A stretch of 64,000 nucleotides of DNA, taken from positions 1,289,370 to 1,353,369 of the forward strand of contig JANPWX010000161.1 in the NCBI GenBank assembly GCA_024734555.1, written 5' to 3'. The stretch's first letter is position 1. Each line of letters begins with the position of its first letter. Position numbers and translations under genes: made by a program. This DNA comes from Trochalopteron elliotii (Eukaryota > Chordata > Aves > Passeriformes > Leiothrichidae). Positions 11,766 to 21,800 of the stretch are shown here, one piece after another. Under the pieces are notes generated by a model. That model ran no database searches and was not told the DNA's origin. It saw only the letters and a list, made by a program, of their open reading frames with translations.

Positions 11766-13564
11766 GCCTGTGGGTGTCAGCTGGTGTGCAGTCATGGCAT
11801 TGTTCAAAAACTAAAGTAAACACTCTCTTCTGCAGAGAGTGCTGAAAAAAAAAAAGCTTCTGCCCAAACATTATGAAAGGCAGCAGCCAACTGATGGGAG
11901 GAACTTTCCAAAGCCATGGAAAGGAGTTACCCACTAAAGCCTTGGTGAGATCCAAGCATGGCAATCCTTTGAAAACCTCCTCACAGATCCAGCCTTGGCA
12001 AAGAGCAGATCACTGAGAGCATCCATAAACACGTGGGGTTTTATATCTTCTTTTTGTGCGCTTGTTACAGAGACAAAGCATCGACATTTTGTGAACTTTA
12101 TTGCAGGAAAGACACAACGTTTCATCCTAAAGACTTCCAAACTGTAGCAGGCGTTATCTGCGGGGTGGCCAAGGCTGCAGGTGGAGGCAGGAGCTGGGGG
12201 GGGGCACAGCCCCTCCAGACACGGGCAGAGTTTGTTCAGGGTGACACTGGAGTGCTGCACACACAATTTGCTGGGCTGTCTCTGAGCATTGCTGTGCACA
12301 TCCTGGCTGACCTGGGCTTCCCTCACCTCTTCTCGTGGCTGCAGGGCAGTACCAAGTCCCAACCCTGTACATCAGCCTGGTGCAGCTTAAGAGTTTGCAG
12401 GATGGGGAGGGGAGGCAAACTGCTGTGTGTCCTGAGGTGCCTGCAGCTTGCTGGTCTCCAAATTGGTTCCTTGGTTCTTCTGCCTTGTATTTCTTCTTTG
12501 TGTTTGTGTTGCAGATACCTCCAGAGACCCTGAACAAGGTGGCAGTGCTCTGAACAAGGCTTCAAGGAAAGTGTCTTGCTGCAAGGATACAGGAAAAGTG
12601 AGGGCTTGTTTTGCAAATAGGTGTGGTGTTGTCACACGTCCTCCTCCTTTGGCACTGAACATGTGGTGTCCCTTCAGCCAGGTGGGCTGAAGGAGAGCCA
12701 GAGTAGCCTGCACTGATTCAGACAAAAACAGCAGCACTTCTGGGGCTCTTTGTGGGAATGCAGCAGGATGGGAGCAGGATTTCACTTGCAGAGGGGAGTT
12801 GTCTCAGCCCAGTGTATTGGAGCTGGGAGAGGTGAGAGGACAACATGGTCCTTGTGCAGCTGGAAGGGGAGACATGAACTGGCCAACACACGCCCGGCTC
12901 GGCTGTCACATTGGGGCTAACTGGCACTTGATGGTAATAAAGTGATTTTCACATCATAGAATACTCTACTGCAAATACATCTTACAAGCACTGCTGGCTC
13001 TTGGGTTTGGCAGCCATCTCTCCTGTCTTACCCTGAAAACACAAAAATTTCCCACATAGACTCTTTCAGAGGTGAAGCTTTTCTTTTCCACAGACTTTTT
13101 CAGGAGCTGCAGGACTGACTGGTACCCAAAGTGGTCTAGCTGTTGGTGCTGATGTGGGTGCCCATGGGAAGGGTGATGGGGCTGTGACAGCAGTGGGAAT
13201 GGTGTGGGAAGCACCACAGCCACAGGAACAAGGCTGGGAGAGGTGTCAGGAGCTGGCCAGTGCTCAGACCATAAAAGTTGCAGAGCAGCTTGAACTCATG
13301 GTGAGCCTGTGGGTCCCCATCTCCTCTGGAACCTGTGTGGGGATCCACACACCTGAAATTTTCAAATCTGCATCTCGCTCTCCCAGGGCTTTACTGACCT
13401 TGCCCAGAAGATGTTTATTGTTAAAAATACCTGAATGGAGACTCTGTGATGGTCTTCAGCCAATTGTCTCCATGTTTTGCTGCCCTGACTCCTCATCTCT
13501 AGCCTGAGTCTCACTTTCTTCTCCACCTATCCTCCACAGGCCCTGAAAACACATCACCCTGTAT
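11766..13564. other. Intergenic, no gene seen
   Basis: No exon or named repeat supported. The longer frames at about 12030-12540 overlap on both strands, have no homology I recognise, and look like chance. Confidence 0.5.
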
Positions 13565-13665
13565 CTTTACAGCTGTGCTTTATATATTTAAAGAGGACTA
13601 TCATGTCCTCTCCCCCACACTTCTCTCCCATCCAGACTAAACAAGCACAGTTCATTCTCTGGAGC
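13565..13665 (-). mobile_element. Old CR1/L3-type LINE fragment (minus)
   Basis: TATTTAAAGAGGACTATCAT, then CTCTCCCCCACACTTCTCTC and CCAGACTAAACAAGCACAG, follow the reverse complement of the conserved CR1/L3 region (catgtctcccctcagtcttc then ctccagactaaac). It is diverged and short, with no ORF. Confidence 0.6.
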
Positions 13666-14151
13666 GTGTAACAACAATAAGTTTGTTTGATGAATACTCA
13701 ATTTGTTTAGCACAGCAGTTCTAATCACTCAAGTTATGCCAAAGATAACAAACCTTCAGCAAATTTCTCTTCAAATCTTTAGTTTTATCAACTGTTTTGA
13801 CAGCTAGATTATAATTTTTACACAAAGGGTTAGAATGAAAGCAATTGCTTTCTAGTTTTTCTGTATAAAGATTTGAATTACGACTTTTACATTAGGCAAT
13901 GCAATTAAATGAATTCTAGAACTGTCATGAAATATTGAAATATTCAGCTTGGGGTTATATAAAGTATTCTTCTAATGATTCATAGTATCTTTTAAAAGGA
14001 ATTAGCTGCAACAATATTTCTTAAACTAGATATAAATATATATCAGTAATTGCTCATTTCCACTTGTTTTATTGTTCACCTCTGGTTGTGCCAGCCAAAA
14101 TGGCAAGATTATAATCTTCAGGATATTTCTGGTAATAATGAATTTTATTGA
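13666..14151. other. AT-rich intergenic sequence
   Basis: AT-rich, single-copy-looking sequence with no ORF or named repeat. It could contain conserved non-coding DNA, but nothing specific is seen. Confidence 0.4.
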
Positions 14152-14232
14152 ATTTTATTTTATTTTATTTTATTTTATTTTATTTTATTTTATTTTATTT
14201 TATTTTATTTTATTTTATTTTATTTTATTTTA
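14152..14232. repeat. (ATTTT)n pentanucleotide microsatellite, about 16 units
   Basis: An 81-base uninterrupted ATTTT array. Translated, it gives a meaningless FILFY-type periodic frame, which should not be read as a gene. Confidence 0.97.
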
Positions 14233-17200
14233 CCAGCTTTTTTTAATGGTGCTTTTAATTAGCCAGGGTTTAATCCTGTTTAGGGTTTTTTTTACACAAA
14301 CATTTTAAGATGAGGAATTATTACACAAGATGTTTGTCTGTATGGAAAATTTATCTTAACTACTCACAGTGAACAAAGAAAGACTCAAAAAATGTCAGTA
14401 GGAATTTATTTTCTTTTTTAAACATTTATATTGCATGCTGAGCTTCCTTCCAGTTCAGATTTTAGTTTTTGAAAGCTGAACTTATCTTAAGGTAAAAGTT
14501 GAAATGTGAAAACATGGGGTGGGGGCCTGAAAAGCTGAGAAGTTTTGAGGCTCAGTTTCAAAGCAAACATGTCACTGTAATGAGAAGTGTCCTGCAAAAA
14601 CACCCAGCTCTGCACAGGATACAGAGAGGAGCAGGTTCAGCCCTGCAATGCTGTGGAGTCCCTGTGGGACCATCTCCCCCCAGTCTGGCTCTGAGTACCT
14701 TTGGGAAGTTTGTCCCTTCCCTAGAAAATGTGTACAGATCTACAAATCAAAAGATGCTGAAAACTTTTGGTTTATCTTGTTTAAAAAACAGGGCGTTTTA
14801 TGTCACTTTTTTTTCACTCAGTAGCTCTTCAGATAAGTGGATTTTGGTTTCCCTCTGTGAAATTCTTACAAACCAAAAGATTGCCTTGGTCCCAGAAATG
14901 ACAGTGCTGACTTAATCCCACTTACCAGGCAGTTAAGGGAACAGAAACTGAGGAGAAGGAATAATGCTGTACTTTTTAATTCAGTCTTCTGCTAAGAAAT
15001 TAAATTCTTCATCTCAGGCTTTGAAGCCTGAGATGGCCCAGCAGAAAACCAACAAAATAAATTTTCCTGGATCTCAAAAGTGATTTTAATGGACAAATTA
15101 AATCCTGAGTTATTATCAAAAGAAAAGAGTTGCTCCTTGCTCACATAGTGCCAGAGCTTATCTGGACATTGTGGTTCTTCCTAAGCCAGCCTGTGTTATG
15201 ATCTGGTAAAGGATGGGGTAGTATTGACATGGATATAAGTTGATAAATCTTATTTTTGTTAGAAAAAGGGTTAAATTGATTTAGGAATTTTTGGCTGTGT
15301 TATTTTCAGGACATTTTTTTCCCTATGTCTCTTGAATTACATGCCAGAGTCCTTGGAAGCTCATGATAGGGTCTGAAATGCAAACAGAAAGGAAACTCTC
15401 CTTCCCTGTGCAAGCCTTTCCCTGTCTCACACTGGGGCTCAGTCCTTTACTGGGAAAATGTTTGTGTGTTACTGTGACAGCGTGCAGAGCAGTGCAAGAA
15501 TGAAGTTTTAAATATACATCTAACTCAGGGAGCCCCTTGGTAGAAGATCTTACTTGGCTCCTAAAAACCCCACAAGTTTTCAGTGTGAAACCGATTCAAA
15601 TTGATGTTATGCCCTGGTACAAATTGCTCCTGTCCTGGGTTGAAATGTCATCTGAGGTCTGACCCTGAGCTCTGACCTGGGCAGCCCAATTTGCCAGCCC
15701 GTGATGACATTTCCACGCTGATTTGGGAACTGCACAAGAAAAGATGTTTTTGTGATCTGTTGGTGCTGGCTGCTTCTACTCACCAGACTCCAGGGCAATT
15801 AGGCCAAGAGAAAACGGATGCAGCAGTCACGGAGGTCTCCAGGTCTGCCCGTGAGAGAGCAGCTCTTGAAGCACAAAAAGATACAGGACTCAAATCCAGC
15901 CCCAGATGTAAAAGGAAGTTTTGTGTTGTTCCTGGGGATATCGGCCCAGGAGGTGGAAAAGGTTTCTATTTTCTCCTCACCTTGCCCCCTCCAGCCTGCG
16001 CTGGAGCAGCATTTGCCTGGAAAACACTTCATTCCTAGGTGGCAAACGTTCAGTGCCATGTTCCACTCACGGGACTTCAATCAGCCGGAGAACACGGCCA
16101 GCCTCTGTTTTCTGAGCCTGCTGTTGGTAAATGCCCCGTGAAATGACTTCACCACGATGTAATTGTTCCTGGGGCAGGCTGCCCCAACGGCTGGCAATTA
16201 AACCTGGGGCTGATGGAAACTGTTAACAGGGATTGCTGCTTTGCCCATAGCGTCGGAGTTAACAACTCCAAACTCTTTCTACTTTTTCTATAAAACATGT
16301 GGGAGCTTTGTGCCTGGAATATCTGCAGCAATAAAGTGGATATGGTGCTTCACTTTTGTTTGTAGTGCTAAAACTTGCAAGAAGAAAGAACTGAGGTTCA
16401 GGATGAGATCTGGTGTTTGTACTTGGTGAAGCACATTCTGTCGATATCTCTGTACAGCACATTACTGTGATTTAGACACCAGATTTAGATGTGTGATTCT
16501 TATATAGTCATCTCAAAGGGAATTAGGTGCCTACACCCTGTTATAAGCCAACCCTTGTAGGGCTGGCCAACATTGTTCCATTGTAAAATTCAAGGCGACG
16601 CCTGGTTCTGCCATCTGGACTCCCCAGAGTCTGAGAGCATTCCAGTCAAGGTTGGATTATGGTTCTCATTCAGATGTCTCCTGTGCTCAGTCAGGTTTCC
16701 CAGAGAAGCCATAATCCTGTGTGAAGGGCTGCTTGGCACCCCTCTGCCCGGGGTTTACCCAGGAAGGACTCCCTGCACGAGATAACCACACTCTCCTTCT
16801 GCTCTGCTGGATCAGCATCTCTGCTTGGCACCAAGGCTCAGCTGCAGGTGAAGAATGGTGGCACTCTTGTTCCCCCAGGGCACTCAGACCCCTCAGAAAC
16901 ACCTAAAGCCTGCCAGCTCAGGGAGCTTTCCCCTCTGAGCAGCATTGATGGGACACGTTAGTCACGGCAGCTGCCGGAGGCGCGGCCGCGTAAATCCCAA
17001 AGTCCTGCACGGCCATGGAGTCATGGATTTGCTCAGGGACACAGCAGTGCTCCAGAGCTTGACTAATCCCTCACAGATTGGAGCTGGGCAGGGATGTGGC
17101 ACTGGAAACATCCCCGTTTACTGCCCTTTATGGATTATTTAAGCCTCCAGGCCCCTGGGCTGCTGCAGCTAAGCCGGGGCTCGTGCCTTTGTGCCGGCTG

Positions 17201-17488
17201 TGTCCCACTGGGAGGTGAACTCGTCCACAGGGCCCTGACAGGCTTGCAGCAGCTACAAGAGTTTAGGATAGGCAGGAAAATGTTTCTTTTCGTGGATACT
17301 GAGGGATAGTGCTGTAAGATGTGGGGTCTTTTCAGTTTATACCTAAGGGTGAAAGCGAGTGCTTGCGCTCTTGTGGACAGTGGTCAAAGCAGATCTTAAA
17401 AAACACCAAAATAAGGGCAAAATAGTATTTTTCCCTGATGGCTTCCCAGTGCTTATAGAAAAATAAGGAGAGTGACTTTTTACATGGG
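14233..17488. other. Intergenic, no gene seen
   Basis: No supported exons. NTMT2 (METTL11B) lies on this side of GORAB in human, but I could not recognise any of its exons here. Confidence 0.45.
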
Positions 17489-17766
17489 CAGATTGTGATG
17501 AGACAAGAGGGAACAGTTTTAAACTAAAAGAGAAAGACTGAGTTTAGATATTAGGAAGAAGTTCTTTCCTGTGATTGTGGTGAGGCACTGGCACAGGCTG
17601 CCCAGAGAAGTTGTGGATGCTCCATTCCTGGAAATGTTCAAGGCCAGGTTGGACAGGGCTTGGAGCAACCTGGTCCAGTGGAAGATGTCCCTGCCCATCA
17701 CAGGGGTCTGCAACTGCTTGAATTTTAAAGTTTCTTCCAGCCCAAAGCATTCAGGGATTCCCTGAT
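17489..17766 (+). mobile_element. CR1 LINE 3' end (plus)
   Basis: Textbook avian CR1 3' region: GATATTAGGAAGAAGTTCTT, GAGGCACTGGCACAGGCTGC, AGAGAAGTTGTGGATGC, GTTCAAGGCCAGGTTGGACA and GGAGCAACCTGGTC, in the usual order. It is 5' truncated, as most CR1 copies are, and has no reverse-transcriptase coding. It lies about 350 bases upstream of the GORAB promoter. Confidence 0.95.
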
Positions 17767-17959
17767 CTCCTCACAGTGTTGTCACTGTAACTTACTAGAC
17801 GTGCTGGAACACGATCTCACCTGCTTACAACTACTTAATTACGAATTATAATGGGGATACGCGTGATGTTCCTTGAAGTTCGTTTGCTTTTTTCGGGAGA
17901 GGCTTCCCCTCTCCATTTCAGCCTCATTAGCCAGGACCCTCTGAGCCCTGTTCGGTCAC

Positions 17960-18016
17960 AGGTCGGACTCGATGAGCTCAGAAGTCTTTTCCAACCTATT
18001 TGACTCTGTGATTCTT
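17960..18016 (+). mobile_element. CR1 3' terminal fragment (plus)
   Basis: Matches the last part of a CR1 3' UTR: GGTCGGACTCGATGAGCTC, AGTCTTTTCCAACCTATTTG and the terminal TCTGTGATTCT. It is a short piece directly upstream of the GORAB promoter sequence. Confidence 0.85.
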
Positions 18017-18141
18017 TACGGCGCTATGTTCTCTGGAGCCGCGGGGATGCGCCCACTAGAGCAGTTTTTTCCAGAGGACGGGCGATGTCGAACGCGTCCC
18101 TCTCTCTCTCCCCTCAGGCCGCCATCTTGCCCGCCCCTCCC
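18017..18141 (+). promoter_or_regulatory. GORAB: GORAB proximal promoter with YY1-type motif
   Basis: GC-rich with several CpGs, directly upstream of the gap and of the GORAB coding sequence. GCCGCCATCTTG at 18118-18129 is a strong match to the YY1 site (reverse complement of AAGATGGCGGC), often found at or just downstream of start sites of TATA-less housekeeping genes. A pyrimidine run (CTCTCTCTCC) precedes it. The true start site and 5' UTR are probably here or in the gap. Confidence 0.6.
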
Positions 18142-18521
18142 NNNNNNNNNNNNNNNNNNNNNNNNNNNNNNNNNNNNNNNNNNNNNNNNNNNNNNNNNNN
18201 NNNNNNNNNNNNNNNNNNNNNNNNNNNNNNNNNNNNNNNNNNNNNNNNNNNNNNNNNNNNNNNNNNNNNNNNNNNNNNNNNNNNNNNNNNNNNNNNNNNN
18301 NNNNNNNNNNNNNNNNNNNNNNNNNNNNNNNNNNNNNNNNNNNNNNNNNNNNNNNNNNNNNNNNNNNNNNNNNNNNNNNNNNNNNNNNNNNNNNNNNNNN
18401 NNNNNNNNNNNNNNNNNNNNNNNNNNNNNNNNNNNNNNNNNNNNNNNNNNNNNNNNNNNNNNNNNNNNNNNNNNNNNNNNNNNNNNNNNNNNNNNNNNNN
18501 NNNNNNNNNNNNNNNNNNNNN
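18142..18521. other. Assembly gap, 380 N
   Basis: Unsequenced bases between the GORAB promoter and the first visible GORAB codons. The gap must hide the start codon, exon 1, and the start of the exon containing the CAG tract. The stated length is probably nominal. Confidence 0.99.

Positions 18522-18569
<48 letters not shown>
18522..18569 (+). repeat. GORAB: (CAG)16 triplet tract at gap edge
   Basis: Sixteen uninterrupted CAG units run directly out of the gap, so the true count is unknown. In the GORAB frame they read as glutamine, followed by [17 protein letters not shown], which aligns with the human PQRRLPAKKSRQQLQREK region. Human GORAB has no such tract there, as far as I recall. An acceptor AG inside or near the tract is a less likely alternative, in which case part of it would be intronic. 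Confidence 0.95.
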
Positions 18570-18572
<3 letters not shown>

Positions 18573-18881
18573 CGCCCCCAGGCTGTGCCCAAAACTCGGA
18601 AGCAATTGCAACGGGAAAAAGCCCTCCAGCAGCAAAGCCAGAGGCTGGGGCTGCAGGGAGGAGCAGCCTCTGTCACTCCAGAGCAGCTGCTTTCTGCACC
18701 ACAGCCCAAACCTTGTCACCCCCAGCAGCCCGGGCCGGCCCCTGGGGATCAGAGGCAAAGGGACAGCCGAGAGCAGCGGGAGGGAGTGACACCAGCAGAG
18801 TCCTGCAATGGCAGGGACAGTGCCCAGCCCCGCCCTGCAAAGCCCAACGGCCAAGTGGAGAGAAAGAAAGTGGAATTGTTA
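18522..18881 (+). CDS. GORAB: GORAB exon (human exon 2 equivalent), partial
   Basis: The coding frame is open from the gap edge to 18881, followed by the donor GTAAGT. It encodes the Gln tract, the QLQREKAL segment, a weakly conserved Pro/Gln/Ser linker, and VERKKVELL at the end (human has KLEKKKVELQ). Ends in phase 0. Confidence 0.85.
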
Positions 18882-21800
18882 GTAAGTCGGTAAAATCAAG
18901 GGGTGGGGTTTGTTATTCTGTATTGATTCATTCTTTGGTGGTGAAGTCAACTTTTGTGTGTCTGATGGGAAGCTCTGAGAGATCGAATCGTTCCATGTTC
19001 TTCGAGGCAGTGTCTGTGTGGAGGAGCAGCACGTGGCTTCTCTCAAATTCTAAACTCAGAAGGATCCAGGAGGTTCTGTTTTGCAGAGATGGGCCTTGAG
19101 ACGCTGCAGCTGGTGGTTGTGCTGCCTGTGATTTCCCTGCCCAGCTCCTGGGCTGGGATCACCTGCCTGCATCACTTTGAGAACTCAAATTCCTCCTGTG
19201 GGTGCAGCTCAGCAGTTCATCTGGCTGTTCATCTCATTTTTGTGGTGGGAAAAGCACAGACACTGTTTGTCTGGGGAGAAAACAGCTGGAGCTTTGCTGA
19301 GAATTTTTGCACGATGGTGAAAGCAAATGACATTTAGCTGCAACAGTCACCTCCTGAATATGCTGGATTCTTCTCAGCCTGGATGCTTGAATTTAAGTCT
19401 TACTAAAAATATTTCTGTATGTGAGGTTTTAGGAATAGGGTGATGAGGACAAATCTGAAGAGATGTGCAGAAGTGTTTGTTAGTAGCTGAGTAATTTGGG
19501 TATTTTTAAGTTTGGGCTCCTCGAGTGAAGGCATGAAGAGCACAGTGGGGTGGAAAGCAGCAAACAGTTCTTTGTTTCTCCTAAATCCTGCCACAGGTTG
19601 TGCCCCCTCACCTGAGACTTGGCTTTAAATCCTTTGGGATGGTTGTATCTTTTAGGAGATGTAGCCTAGGAAATGGAATCGATATCAGTCTTTTACTGGT
19701 GGCAAAAGTAAATTCTTGTTCTTCCTTGCTGCTCATTTTCATTATAACTCATACCAATATTTCATTTATATCCTTTTCATTATTTGTCAGACTGAACAGA
19801 TGGTGACTTGTAGCAGCCAGTAAGAAACTTGAAACTGCTTCTACCTGATAGGGAAGCACATCCTTTAAATGAAAAATTCCACCCATTTCTGGAAAAGTGC
19901 TCCATGCAGCTTATTTGGTTATGCAGATTCTAGTTCTGATCAGCAGATTTCATCTAGAAATGTTTTATGGGTCTGAATGGCTTCTTGCAGATGATTCTTC
20001 TTTCCTCAGAACCACAACCTGTTTATTGTCCCTTCGACTTTTTTAAGAGTTTGCTCCAGAATATATGACGGTGAATATTTGAGTTCCAATATGGGCAGCA
20101 GGGAGAGAAATGAACTTTGTGTTAATTTTGCTGTTCTTGTCGACGAGCAGGCAGGAGAAATCCCGATGGGAAATCCTCCAGCAGGAGCAGCGGCTGATAG
20201 AAGAGAAGAATAAACGCAAGAAGGCACTCCTGGCCAGAGCCATTGCTGAGAGGTGGGGCTGAGCCTGGGCAAGGGCTTACTCTTCTTCTGCAAACAGTTT
20301 CATGTCTTGAGTTAAACTTCACTTTTTCTTCTTCTCTGTGCTCTGTGAGCAGCTGTGATGGATGTCTCCCTTTTGGATCACAAGTGCTGTTGTGACTAAG
20401 CTTTTCACACTTCCCAAGCTGCAGCTCTGTGCGCAGATGGAAAAGTTATTACACAACTGGAGGATTAGCTGAAGTCCTTAAATTTGTTAATGAGGTCATG
20501 TTTGGAAGTTGGGGTGCTCAGATGCTTGCCTGTGTTCTGGTCCTGATTTGTTTATGCTGGATGGAAGGGAAGTTTATTTGATTTGTAACTTGTGAGAAGA
20601 AGCTATTTCTGTTTGGGCTTTTGGCTCATTAGTGTGTGAAAATGTTGAAAAGAGAACATGACCAGCTTTAAGAAGGTACTGGTTTACCACTGGATGACTA
20701 GAAATTATAAAATGGCACATATTCTCACAGTTGTTAGCTCTTGCTCTTCAGGGGACCAGGCCTTATGGCACCAAGGTAGTTTAAGACTCCAGGGAAGGCA
20801 GAGTTTGTAGGGAAGGATGTTGGAACAGCTGATAACGCTGGATCAAGGACAGTGATGTGAAGTTTTCAGGCTTGCAGTGCTCTCCCAGGCCTGTGTTACG
20901 TTCTGCCCATCAGAGCCCTTGGGTAGCACAGGTCAGCACAGCCTGTACTGTACTGAAGTCCTGAAAGTTTCATTTCCCTTTGCCAGGCAGAGATAGAACA
21001 CAAGCACCTTTATTCTGAGTCACTGTAGGACATCAAACACGGGTGTGGCCACCAGGTTTGGTTCTTCCTGGAAACAAAGCCCAAGGAGAGATAAGACATG
21101 GAGGGTGTCAGCTGAGGAGTTACTTCTGTCACTCAAAGGTCTTCCTCAGGCAATACCACTGGCTGTCTGTTTCCCTCCACCTGCATCAGCTGGTCAAATG
21201 AGAGAGCTGGCACTGCCTGCACACCCAGCCTTGCTTTCAGGGACCTGCCTTGGGTGTAAAGCAGTGGCTGACAAGCAGCATTTTGCTGGTGATGATGAAT
21301 GGTGGCAAAGTGGGGTGGTGTAAAAGCTTGTGGAAAGTCACTTGGCTTGCTTGGGAGTGAAATCCATCAAAGCTTGTTGCCCTTAGTAACATTTCGTTTT
21401 CAGGACTTAGGAGTGAACGGCGTAGTTGAAAAAGGTTACATAAGGCTTGATTGAAATCCTTTGTGTTTGATGTAAAACTTTCCATTGACTTCACTGGGAT
21501 TTGGCTGGGCCTTTTGGGAATAATTTTGCAAAATGAAAATCAAGCTTAGGTTAGGTGACTTTTTGGCCCCTACTAACTGGGCTTCTTTGAAAGGGGATAT
21601 TTCCAGGGCTAAAAACCCTTCCCCCTCTCACTTCCCCCCCAAGCCATTTCCTGTTTCCTTACACTGAGAACTACTTAGATACAGCAGCTTCTTGTGTGTT
21701 TCCACAGTGAAGAAACACAATCCATTTTAGGCACTTTGATTACAGTCATTACGTAATTTTGCCATAGTCCTTTAATAGCAGGCATTTTAGATCCCTGTGG

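Noticed and set aside
12033..12533. 166-codon frame with Cys-rich end
   Set aside because: Opposing frames of similar length exist on the minus strand and no homology is recognisable. It is best explained by chance.
14072..14308. Hydrophobic periodic frame over the ATTTT array
   Set aside because: The repeating FILFY pattern is just translation of the microsatellite and not a membrane protein.
1..18016. NTMT2 (METTL11B) exons expected upstream of GORAB
   Set aside because: No stretch resembles its methyltransferase motifs. The gene may lie further left or be absent.
17972..19099. Long frame through the first N gap
   Set aside because: It stays open only because N bases contain no stop codons. 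In this frame the CAG tract reads as alanine, and the downstream sequence does not match GORAB. The correct frame reads glutamine.
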